DNA of 64,000 bases from Kappaphycus alvarezii (Eukaryota; Rhodophyta; Florideophyceae; Gigartinales; Solieriaceae). The DNA lies in assembly GCA_002205965.3 (NCBI GenBank), contig NADL03000659.1:248001-312000 (forward strand). Reading direction: 5' to 3'. The translations under genes were made by a program, and so were the position numbers. The notes under the pieces were generated by a model. It searched no databases. It saw only the letters and a list, made by a program, of their open reading frames with translations, and had not been told where the DNA came from. Positions 1 through 10,030 of the stretch are shown here, in pieces (position 1 is the first letter of the stretch; the number at the start of each line of letters is the position of its first letter).

Positions 1-83
1 AGTGGGTGCAAACATGGATGTTTCACAGGCTATCTCTGCTCATGATTTTCAAGGTACGGAGCGATATGGCTTGAACGGAACGG

Positions 84-275
84 GTGAAGACTGTATTGAG
101 AGAGAAGGCGAAAGCGTTGGTAATAGGTATACTGAAGGGGTTTGAACGGGAAGGTCTCCTCGAGTTGTTTCTTACGCTGCTACTCCTGCAGAAGAAAGCG
201 CTCCACGGCAAAACAGTGAAAATTAGGGTCATAGGAGAAAGAGAAGGGCCTCTTCATCCGCGGAACAAGATGTGA
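84..275 (+). pseudogene. Degraded coding remnant, paired with 4935-5110
   Basis: A short open frame without an ATG start. Read on the plus strand it resembles, weakly, the frame at 4935-5110. Both contain an AKA(L/M) cluster, then a Glu/Phe/Leu-rich stretch, and both end in KI-x-VI. The family is not recognised. The shared order of residues suggests two decayed copies of one protein, probably element-borne, since both lie near the DIRS-like terminal repeat. It could be chance, because the similarity is patchy. Confidence 0.2.
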
Positions 276-704
276 GAGAAACGTTAAGAATATTGGGGAC
301 GTAGGATGTAGTTTTTCCATAGCATCGAGGCATAAAATTACGGCTCCACTGATCAATATATCGATCAACAGCCAGTTTTCAACCTTCTTTAGCACTCCTT
401 GGAACCTTAACTTGACGACTTTAATGTGTTTATGATTTTTTAGTTTAAGTTCTCAAACTTGATGTGCCGTGAGCTAAAGTCCTCTCGTTTGACTTTATTG
501 AATAAGAGCAGATATTTGAAGAAATAAAAAGAGTTGAAGGCTAGTCGAAGTCAGTGAGACAAATATCTATCATAAAATTTCGCCATTACGGATATATGAA
601 ATCACACAAAGAAAAAATAGAAAAATACAAAGAGAACAATAGAAAGTTGACTAAGGCGTAAGAGGATGAGTTTGGTAGGGAAAGAAAGAGACATACCGAA
701 GGTT

Positions 705-760
705 TGCAAGGCATCACATAGCAATGCGAATAATGGATTAAATATTCTGGGGGCAGCGGG
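705..760 (+). repeat. Fragment of DIRS-like terminal repeat
   Basis: About 55 bp closely match 7083-7141. The shared words include 'catcacatagca', 'gattaaatat' and a following GGC/GCAGC segment. It is in the same orientation as the other copies at 4645-4790 and 7083-7413. It is probably a truncated end of another element of the same family. Confidence 0.5.
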
Positions 761-3460
761 AAAAGAGCGTTGTTTTCATTCTTTAGAATAATGAAGTCAA
801 ACATCGGTTCAACGTCTTTCCGAAAATTGTTTTTTGAGTCACAAGGTCAACTTGCTACGGACAAATATTAGATACTTTCTGTGTAAACTTCAGCCATTAC
901 CTCCGTACTTTATGATCGAATTATGTTGCTCATGTTAACATGCGATCACCGCACTTATTGTAAGACCGTATAGTACTTCATTTCTCAGGGAAAGGCCATC
1001 CTGGGCAGGAATTATAATAAGTCCATGTAATCACATCTACAAATAACAGGAAAACTTCCATTACAATTACCGTAGGCTACACAAACAAACATAAACTTGT
1101 TTACGAAATTCTCTTCTAAATTGATGTGGCGAGTAAGCGAAAGCTCGTATTATCTACTCTATTACATTATTACTCAAAAGTCAAACAAATGGTAGCCTCT
1201 CTCCATCATTAATCGTGTAATATTTGCCACAGCTATAAAACAAGGTCGATGCAACTCAAGCCCGTGACGAAATCGACTCTCCAATAATTTGAACTGTTTA
1301 AATCTGGGATCAACACTTTCGTCCCTTGCCCTAACCATTCGAAACATACCTTGAGACAAGAGGACCTTGTGGTCCAGGCAGACAACTTGAATCGCTATAA
1401 AACTGTTCTGTTAACACCTTTTAACACCTTTTCAGTTGTAATTAACATATGCTTTAAACCAATTCTAAAAATTAAAATGTATGGATAGCTACCTCACGGA
1501 AACGGTCCATTGGCTCATGCAACGTAAAAAATCGAAATGTTAAGCCCGAACTCGTAAAGGAGACCAGTATACTTGAATTTATGAGAAAAATAAGAAGGGT
1601 CAAAAGGTAAAGGTTTGTCGATAGGCACATCAGTACCATCTATAGAAATATGGCATCGCTCGTTCAATGGCAGGCATAATTTTTTTTTAATAAATTAATC
1701 TGTAAATTATTCAGTCAATACGGAACCAATATAAAAAACCTACAAATGTAATTAAGAAAAAACTTAAAACGTCAAAAGATGTTAATACATTGACAAAATA
1801 CCACGCCAACCTGTGTAAAGTATTTTCGTCTGCATTGCAGACGGATCGACTTTGATGTTCCGTTCTATATGTTTTAAGAAGCGCAGCTGCCATAATAAAT
1901 GTTTTGGCATTCCTCCGTGAATTTTTATGTAATTAGATTCCAAGCTTTAAAACATGCCAGAGACGATACTCCAAAATGACTTTTAAATCTTTGTTTATAT
2001 ATTTTGCAACTTAAATCAGAATGAAAACAAATCATATATTGTCCAGTAATATTAGAGTCTGAGACAATGACTGATTGGCTCATCTTGGTCGCTTTAGTTT
2101 AATGCAAAGTTTTCAGAGTACTCTAAGTGATTGAGCTATAAATATTAAAGTGCAAAATATGAAATTATAACAACGAAGGATGTTGATATGATCACGAAAG
2201 GGATTTACAAGTAATTTTTATCAATGATTGGATTGTATGAATGATTTAAATATGTAATGCCCATGGTAAAATATATTAAAATACTAAAGAAAATCGCGCA
2301 TTTTATTTTTCAATTGTCAACAATATTTTTTTAAGGCTCACAGAAAGAACTTAAGTATTCATTACTCGAAGAATACCATAAAACTCTGGTACTAAAGTAC
2401 CTGTACTGGCAATATTATTATATGGTACGTTGTTGTGATATATTATGGTCAAAGGGAAGTCACTAAAACGTTATATTACGGTCTATAGAGTACCTTTATG
2501 ATTAAATATTGGTACGTCATATTACGGCATCGCTTTACTTTGGAGGAAATTTTTAAAATTACAAAAATATATTGATTACTGTAAAAAATGTATGATGGCT
2601 ACGATAAGGAAGAGCTGTTAAATGGCTTTAATCATTTGATGAATTGTAGATTTCTTTTGAAGAATCCGGTCTGCGTAAAATTTGTAATATAACGAAATGT
2701 CAAAAGTATTATCAAATTTGCGCCTCTGTATCTTTTCATGTAATACTTCGATTTCTTCTGGACAAAAGCCCCATAAATTACGCGCTCCGAGCAGCGGTGC
2801 AACAATCAAAAATAAAAACGGGTCCTCGACGATATAGCGTCAAACCAAAATGAATAACTGGGTAATTCAAACGATTTGTGCTTTACTACGCGTAATGTAC
2901 TACGTAATATCACCTGGTACATCATAAATGATACTAAAGTTATACCTGGGCATTGGAATTCCAAAACACTCATTTTTAGTTCTTTAGATTCTTTATGCTC
3001 TTCAACTATGTGAACAAGCCAAGCTACCGTAAGAAAAATTACTCGTTATGTTAAAAAAGGGTCAAATTTTCAGTGCTCTTACGAGTACATTCCAAAAGTA
3101 TCACAATGTGTATAGGAAATCATCGCAGGAACAATTAAGTAAAAATCATTTGTCTACCTTCAAAAAGTAGAATCAACTGTATAATTGATCATATCTTTAA
3201 TAAATCTTTACAATTAATGTTAACAAAACATCTTATTTGTTTTTACATAATATAAAACCTTCCTTTTACTAAGAATCAATAGAAATGTGTGTGTGTGTGC
3301 AGTGATCCTATTATCTGAGAATAATTGTTCCGAACATTGCTCACAAGTACAATATAGGTTTCGGAACCCATACGTTTAATAAGATAGTACGAATATTGTA
3401 TATAAGAATGGTGGAAAGCATAAAACTTTTGAGCGCAGTATGGTAAGTTTTGTATTGAAA
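761..3460. other. AT-rich stretch with no supported gene
   Basis: No recognisable gene was seen. The only notable frame is on the minus strand, about 1407 down to 1174. It is 78 codons long between stops and has a charged, protein-like composition (for example VRARDESVDPRFKQFK), but no family was recognised. Around 2375-2550 there are several short GGTACG/GTACC words. At 3283-3299 there is a short (GT)n tract. Confidence 0.5.
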
Positions 3461-3469
3461 CGGTCAGGT

Positions 3470-4400
3470 ACAATTGTTGAATTGTTTTCTTGCCGCCTTC
3501 GACGTATCGCTCTTACGATTTGACTCTCGTACTCATCCTCATCATGTGACCCCCCGTCTTACGAAGTCCTTTCCAGCTGTGAAGTTATTGCTCCAACTGT
3601 TTGAAAATGGCCAAATCACTGATCGTGAGATCGCATCTGATGTGAAGCAAGTGGAACTCATGTTTGACCGTTCAATCAGGCTGCTTGGAGGAGGTTCCAT
3701 AGGGAAATGAAAGCGGAGTTAGGTTTAGTTGGGAGTAAGCTACGAATTTTCATCTTCTTTTCTCTATTTTTATGTCACCAACTGTAGACAATGCTTTGAG
3801 GAACCCTCAGCTTCTCCGTTTCGGAACAGCAGATTAAGGTTTAAACGTTGATCTGGAAGACGGTTACATCGCTAGTTTAGAAGCCGGTCCTAGTGCCGCC
3901 ACGGAATTTAATGTTTTAAATTCCACCGATAAATCTGGGCATGCGGCAATGTTCTCTGTTTTGAACGTTACGCGCACTGGTATGAAGAGATTGATAATGG
4001 CCATTTTGGTGTACACTGGGCTGGGGCCTAATTATTACTCACTTAGAGTAGGAAATGATGGGGTAACTGTGGAGTTTACTTACGTGTGACCAGTTGCAAT
4101 GGCCGATACGCAGATATAGCGTCGTGTTTAGGAGGGAGGTGACGGTGTCACTAATTGTGAAGATGTTAATTCTCGCAACATTGGTTTCGATTTGTCTCCA
4201 AAATCATTGTGGAGGAGTTTGGTTGAGAAAATTGAGTCGATTGCCACATTTCGTTTACCATTTAAGGTAAATGATTTTATTGAAGACAGCCATTTCTGGG
4301 TTGGTGTGATATGCAAACGAGAGTTCTGTATTTTGACCCTCGTGCGGTTGAGAATCAGTTGTATGAGAATGGGTTAGGTAGTGAACATATGTTGGTTAAA
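3470..4400 (+). pseudogene. Unrecognised degraded protein-coding remnant
   Basis: Consecutive plus-strand frames look protein-like but are broken. 3474-3710 is open without an ATG start. 3781-4089 reads as about 100 codons interrupted only by a TAA at 3835. 4090-4400 continues in shifted frames and contains the words SPKSLWRSLVEKIESI and HFWVGVI, followed after a frameshift by LYFDPRAVENQLYENG. The late 'H-x-W-V-G-V ... Y-F-D-P' arrangement is like the His and Asp regions of papain-fold peptidases, and a comparable arrangement occurs at 25.2-26.5 kb. No family can be named with confidence. The multiple stops and frame changes mark it as dead, probably a transposon gene. Confidence 0.35.
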
Positions 4401-4644
4401 TAGAGGCCCTAAGATCATGGACAAGACTACTGCACTTGTCGCCAACTCTTGATGGTAACATTAAAGCAGTTGTGGCAACAGCAACAGCAATGACATACCA
4501 TGAATAAATATGAAATTTTTTGAACCCTGTGTTTTCGTGACCCGGTCAGGGGGGCAGTCGGGTGTACTGTAGTATTCGCATATATGGTCCTATGCTTGGT
4601 TCTTACGACCAAGCACTGTAGTTAACCAATTTACGTTACCCACT

Positions 4645-4790
4645 GGGCACCAGCTGCATATGCGCCGTCGCATCTCTAGTGGTGCACGCTCGGGTGAAAA
4701 ATGCCCTTACGACTTTGTAGTACCACCCGCTATTTTCCATAAATTTTCACTAGTACAAACACAGTGTACAAGATGCGAAGAACCCAAATG
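4645..4790 (+). repeat. DIRS-like terminal repeat, copy 2
   Basis: Matches 7131-7260 in the same orientation. The conserved words include 'ccagctgca', a 'gctcgg-tgaaaaatgccctta' stretch, 'gctattttcc' and a following GTACA-rich tail. It lies about 2.5 kb left of the next copy, with an RNase H/recombinase remnant between them. Confidence 0.55.
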
Positions 4791-4934
4791 AAGGCTTAGA
4801 AGAGCTTACCCGCAGATGCTCGAAGAACCGATAGAATACGCGGTGCGATTGACGCGTACGTCGTAGTAAATGCGGAACATAGATTCCGATGACTAATCTG
4901 GACGGCGCATGATTCACGCCTTCGACAATTTTAA

Positions 4935-5110
4935 AGAGAAATTTTCCGTTGAAAAAAAATGCGAAGGCCATGAGAACTGGACATGTAACCCGCTGGGGAC
5001 TCCTCTCTGAGGACACCAAGGAATTTCTGGAGCGCTTTGCCGAGGTGGGCAGAACCCAGCTTTTAATCCGCGCCGAAGCCAAAATAACTGTCATAATGAG
5101 GCCCTAATGT
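4935..5110 (+). pseudogene. Degraded coding remnant, paired with 84-275
   Basis: The plus-strand frame reads continuously from about 4935 to a stop at about 5106. It includes the words NAKAMRTG, EFLERFAEVGRTQLL and AKITVIMRP. It shares residue order with the frame at 84-275, but no family was recognised. It sits between a terminal repeat (4645-4790) and the inverted DIRS remnant (5460-6720), so it may be part of an element's capsid-like ORF. That is only inference. Confidence 0.22.
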
Positions 5111-5459
5111 GTCCCAGCGCCTGAAGAGACAATCTACTACAGTTCTAGATGACCAATTTGGTGCGAAAATTTGAGCCGCAGGTGTCTATTGGTTGATTTG
5201 GACTTTTTAAATCAATGTAGCATCGATTGTGTCATCCCATGTGATATGCACACGACTAGGAGCTACGTGCGACATCAGAATTGAGCAACATTGGAAAATA
5301 AAAGTGAACACGACCATATTGCACAAATCAAGTACAACAATGTCGTCAGAATGTAAAAAATTCTGTAGAACTCGTTTTACCACACCAGTGGAGAGTCCTT
5401 TTCTCGCAAGCTTCTCAAGTGACTCTATATCCGCCTTGCGCTCGTAGGTAGCAGAGATG

Positions 5460-6720
5460 ATCGCGCTGATTGAAGGTAGCTTGCATTTTCTTGGATCTTG
5501 TTACCTCTCGTAAGTTACTGTGGGACGGAATGTAGGCCTACGCGCCCCACTTGAATGAGATATCCAACGAAGGCTGGTGCATTTACTTCACTTGAGGAAA
5601 TCAACTCCCTTCCTTCTTCTTCACAGAGCGAATGCAACTTCCTATATTGACTGACTCTGTTCTTCCAGGTCGTAAAGACCACACGTACTCAGCAAAAGGA
5701 TTAGCTGCAACCGAATCTATGTCGAAGTAACGTACATCCCCTGGTAGAATTTTCTTCACCATCGGGATCATCTTTCACAATTTCTTCCACTATTCTTTCA
5801 AGCGATCACTGCTCCCAAAATCACCCAGTCCACGTCTTGAAGACGATAAACCTCCTATATCTCTGATACTTTCGCATTTAGAACCTATTTTGTCGACGCC
5901 AACGCGCGTAAGCGCAGGTACCAAGACCGTGGCTTCCAGTCGGGAACGATGGCCACAAAGTTTCCCCCTTCCACCTCGATCTTTCTCACGGTGAACCCAA
6001 TTATGTCTGCCAGCTGGTTGAAGGGACGTGCGTGTCCATTGCCCTAATCTTCATCCATCTGTGTCCGAAGATATTTCCGTCTTGCTGCCCAGAGTTCCCC
6101 CATTAGTCTCTCCCTAAATGCCACTGCGTCTAACTTGTATTGCTCTCGAATCGACTTCATGATAGATCACGTTGCTTTGAAATCTACCAGATCCCACGTC
6201 CTGGACAAAGCGTCGGCATACTGATTCACTGCTGAGGGTATTCACCGCGATTCTAACCGAATACTCAGGGCCCGTAAGAGCCTTTCCAACTTCCGTAGCT
6301 TCACCATCATTTCTTTCGACGCGAATTTCATCGCGTTCAGGATTTATACCATGCTAATGGTGCCTTCGTGAAGCAGGATCAGTTAGATGGTGGGGTCTAA
6401 CACGTAATCGGCGAAATGTCGGCTATAGAAACAAACGGACTGCCTTCAGCTCCCTCAAAGTAATCGATTTCGTGCGATCTTCGGCCTTCCATAAACTTTG
6501 GCCCTCATACCAACCCGGCGATCCAGCGCCCTCTTCGTAACCTAATGTTATCTCGTGCCCCACATCCGCTGCATACGAGTGCACCGTAAGTTCCTTGGGG
6601 ATAGTTTTTAAACCCCTTCATTCGCATCTTGCCAATGTTCGCTAGTAAATCAGATCTCGCAAAGATTGCAGGCTCAGTCGCAATCTTTCCACCTTTGGGA
6701 AGAATTCTTGTCGTCGTTTG
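5460..6720 (-). pseudogene. DIRS-like pol remnant (RNase H and recombinase N-terminus)
   Basis: Minus-strand sequence aligning piecewise with the better copy at 15.0-18.1 kb. 6340-6620 corresponds to the RNase H region. On the plus strand both read '...tagtcggcgaa(a/g)tg...', 'cagctccctcaaagt' and 'atcga(t/g)t'. 6180-6240 corresponds to the RNase H C-terminus, and 5560-5700 to the N-terminal core-binding part of the tyrosine recombinase (the EHGW/CDEE region). No open frame of useful length survives and the catalytic recombinase half is absent. Its coding strand is opposite to the polarity of the flanking terminal repeats, unlike the copies at 7.3-10 kb and 14.9-18 kb. Confidence 0.6.
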
Positions 6721-7082
6721 CCGTCTGCGCAGCGGACGCCGATCGTGACCGGAGGCGAGCTCGCGGGCTTTAATTATTCTCCCTTTCTACCCCGCCCTTG
6801 CCCAGACCCACAGTCAAAAATGCCCCCTTCACCAACCGACTTTGAAGCCTTTAACTCTGTAATGATCTTGCTGAAGTCCTGTCGACTGAGCTTCAGCTTA
6901 GACCAAGCTGCACGAACACTTTCGGCCCCTCCGGATGAAAGAACCATGGGCTGGTCTACAGCGGCACTAATCTTGGCATCGCTCGATGTATCGCTTCTGA
7001 CACGCTGTTCGTGCCTACTGGAAGATGTCACCGCCCGGATTTTGGGGGAATTTCACCCGGAGAGAGAAAAAGATGTGCTGGA

Positions 7083-7265
7083 GGTGTGCAGAACATCACA
7101 TAGCAGTGCGCGGACTAGATTAAATATCCTTGGCGCCAGCTGCAGATGCACCGTTGCACCACTAGTGGTGTACGCTCGGCTGAAAAATGCCCTTAAGACT
7201 TTGTACGACCACTCGCTATTTTCCGTGCGTCTTCGGACGTACACAAATGGTTTACACAACGCGTA
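7083..7265 (+). repeat. DIRS-like terminal repeat, left half of copy 3
   Basis: The first half matches 705-760 and the second half matches 4645-4790. It is immediately followed by 7274-7413, which matches 9889-10030. 7083-7413 therefore looks like the most complete, about 330 bp, form of the repeat. The 188-codon open frame at 6718-7284 across this segment has no ATG start and is probably fortuitous. Confidence 0.55.
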
Positions 7266-7273
7266 CACGTGTT

Positions 7274-7413
7274 TATACGCGTGAAGAAGTTTAGGAAAGT
7301 AGCGAGCCAATTGGCCGGGCGTCCCAGGATCTGGAGCCCGCAGGGTTGGTTATATGTCACATCGGCGAAGTATTACGCCCACCGCCGATCAGCTCCTCAT
7401 GTTTATTTCTCGG
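7274..7413 (+). repeat. DIRS-like terminal repeat, right half of copy 3
   Basis: Strong direct match to 9889-10030, including 'agccaattggccg', 'cgccgccgatc'-like and 'catgt-tatttctc' words. It also matches 14907-15055 in inverted orientation. It begins the plus-strand DIRS-like copy, with coding remnants at 7.5-8.9 kb. Confidence 0.65.
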
Positions 7414-7559
7414 TACGTAGATATTCCCTTGGAATAGTCCTGGCAGTGGCATCTTCTATCAGATACGAAAAAAAGTATCCTCGACGTCGCATGGTTGACG
7501 GGAATCGAGCGAGTGAAAGCGGCGGAGGTGGCGCATAGGAAGGCGAGGGGGAGGGGCAC

Positions 7560-8890
7560 GACAATCCGGCGGATCTCATCCGGACGGCGTTCGTGACGCT
7601 GAAGCAGGTACGCTGGAACTACGGGCAGGTTGCAGAGCTGAATGCTTCGAAGTTGATGGGCAACCGGAATGTGTTCGAGCAGGGGGTTGATGTGCCAGTG
7701 ACCCACATGGACTAACAATCCTCCGGAGAGTGCGCTCCTCTCGGATCTCGAAAACAAGGAGAGGTGATCCGCGAAGGAGTGGGAGTAAATAAACGGGGCT
7801 GGTGCAAGGAGTGAAAACAGCATTCAAGATGGAGTTTGGTTGAGCAAGGAAATGACTTGGTTTTTTAAAGTCTTTCAGGACGGCGAGGAACATGTCGGAG
7901 AGCGAGATGCGAAGTAACTGGCAAAGGCGAGACAGGATAATGCTATAGAATTCAATTCGAAGACAGGTTCAGCGTCGACCACTGAGTATAAATGAGGCTC
8001 CGGTGCGGAGGGAGGGCCATGTCCTAGCCACGAAAAAAGGGAACTCGTTTTGGCGAGGGACAGTAACCGAGGCCGAAGCATGAGGTTCGGTTCTGGTGGA
8101 GCTAGGGATATTTGGTAGACCCAGTACGTTATAAGATCAAGGAGGTTCCGTCGATAACATTTACGGAGGGAATTTTCATGGGCGAGACTTTTAGAAGGAG
8201 GACGAGAAGGCATTTGCGGTGGATTAGGTATCAAAGGGGTTGAAGCTCGGGATCTTGGAAGATGTACGGAGTAGCGATGTCGGAAGGATCTTGGGAGAGG
8301 GGAAGATGATTTCGTTGTAATTCATCGATTGGTAGGGGGAATGGTGGGAAGGGAAATGGAGATAAGTTATGAACTCTAGTCGAAAAAGCAAGAACTGGCC
8401 GAAAGAGTCATTGAAGATGGAAAAGGTGCAGCATTTTGCGTCGAAAATAGAGGGAGGGGACGTGATGATGTCAGAGGATTTCAAGTCCGGTTACCGTCAC
8501 TTCTACTTGCACCCAGGTATGAGGGATTGTTTCGTATTCTGGTAAAAAACCGGACCTACAGATGTACTAACCACCTTCTGGGTGGGGGCGTCCAGAATAC
8601 TGGGTTATCAACTTGTTAGAACGGTTGGTGAGGCGAATTAGGGCTCAGGGTGCGGCTAAGCCTACGGCACGCCTGTGACCTGGGCGACCGGAATAGAGGA
8701 GGGATAGGCAGTGGGGAAGAGACTACAGCGTTGTTGGTGGAGCATGGATGGTCGGAGTCCATGTGGAAGAATGGAAAGAGCCAGATCCAGAAGCAGTTGG
8801 CTTGGTGTGACGAGGAAGGGCACGATGAATATTCGGCTCCTGAAGGGGATGCGTTAGCGAATATCGGGTATCTCTTGGTAGAAAGCTAAG
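7560..8890 (+). pseudogene. DIRS-like retrotransposon pol remnant
   Basis: This is a decayed plus-strand DIRS-like polyprotein. At 8395-8600 it reads as reverse transcriptase: a lysine-rich entry (KSKNWPKESLKMEKVQ), then MMSEDFKSGYRHFYLHPGMR, which parallels MSWDFKSGYRNFALRPDIR at 17.8 kb. A stop follows. 8690-8835 jumps straight to the recombinase N-terminal segment (LLVEHGWSESMWKN and QLAWCDEEGHDE), matching LMLAEHGWTEGTWRN and WLAFCDEEE at 16.0 kb. The RT palm active site, RNase H and recombinase catalytic half are therefore deleted. 7560-8390 holds the decayed upstream part in fragmented frames. It is not functional. Confidence 0.65.
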
Positions 8891-9059
8891 TCTGTCCAAC
8901 GTCAGCGAGACAAAACGTCTCAACCGTCTCTCGATACCATGATGATCCTGATACGTCCTCCCCTACAAAGAAGAAACTCTTCGCTACAAAAGAGTTAAAT
9001 AAGGTAAGCGGCACGCGAGAGACGAAAGCGAGAAAATCATCGAGAGTGTTGCTACGGGT

Positions 9060-9535
9060 CATTTAGATTTGTATGTAGGCGTGGGACTCGGAGATAGTGG
9101 GTTTCTGCACCATGGTGTTGTTTGCGTACCTTTTTCAGTGCATGGCGACGGTAAGTAAAGTAGATATCAGACAAGTAATAAATGTACAAGTTAGAGACGA
9201 GTTAGGTCAGCACTTGGCCCAACGGCGTCTATCACCTCCGAAAATATCAGGTACTGTTAGGACCGAGGGGTTGTAGTGCACCTCATGTAGTTCACTGGGG
9301 TAGTTGTATGGTATCATGATTAAGAGTGGTTGGAAGTCGACAGAAATTCCATTAATATACAGTGTAGCACCGGCTGTTAGCAGTGGGCGGACTTTTCCAA
9401 AATGAAATCAACAAAAGATCACAAAAATAAGCTCTTCCAGTGACAGTACAGTACGAGTACCAATTGCATTCCATATAACGCTTCTCTATCCTCCGAAATA
9501 GACTTGATCGGCCGATCTTTGCGAACAAAAGCACC
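9060..9535 (-). pseudogene. Orphan repeated reading frame, short copy
   Basis: On the minus strand an ATG near 9475 opens MECNWYSYCTVTGR, which aligns with MVDWHSYCTATGR in the longer copy at 43.7-44.7 kb. After a frameshift, the frame at 9360-9230 reads GATLYINGISVDF, matching GTKLYSNGTYFDF in the other copy. The match continues to about 9130, where both share a 'gttagaga(c/t)ga' stretch on the plus strand. Shared residues at matching positions despite nucleotide divergence suggest a once-translated protein of an undescribed mobile element. No known family was recognised. It lies inside the right part of the plus-strand DIRS-like element, possibly as a nested insertion. Confidence 0.5.
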
Positions 9536-9888
9536 AGCTAATCCAGCGCTGGGTGCAAACCAGCACTGGGACTGAAAGGCTGGTCGCGCTCAATGAGGGC
9601 GGGATGGGCGGGACAGAAGTTTGGAATATTCACTGGATCGAATTTTGGCAGCGCTACAGGCACTAACGCCAGAGGGCTTCTACTATGGCTTGCATAGCAT
9701 GCGCATTTACAGCTTCGGCGAGTTGGTAAATTTACAGTTTTCAAGACCACGGCTATTCCAGAGGATGGGATGCACGTAGGAGCCAATGTTTCAGGTATAT
9801 TTCGACGGCGAGATCACGCTATCCTCGGATTGGACATGGTCGTTCGCGCATCATCCCGAGGTGGGGTCCTCGAGAATTGTAAAATTTT

Positions 9889-10030
9889 GTATATGTGTGA
9901 AGAGATTTTGGAAGTAGCAAGCCAATTGGCCGAGCATCCCAGGAGATGTAGCCAGCGAAGTTGGTTTTATACCATACCGGCGCAATACTGCGCCCGCCGC
10001 CGATCGGCTCCGCATGTCTATTTCTCCCAA
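9889..10030 (+). repeat. DIRS-like terminal repeat, copy 4
   Basis: Direct copy of 7274-7413, about 2.6 kb downstream, enclosing the plus-strand RT and recombinase remnants. The two repeats plausibly mark the ends of that element. 9540-9885, just before it, holds no recognised coding sequence. Confidence 0.65.

Noticed and set aside
6718..7284. 188-codon plus-strand open frame
   Set aside because: Starts without ATG, spans the junction of DIRS-like debris and a terminal repeat, and the repeat copies elsewhere do not keep the frame.
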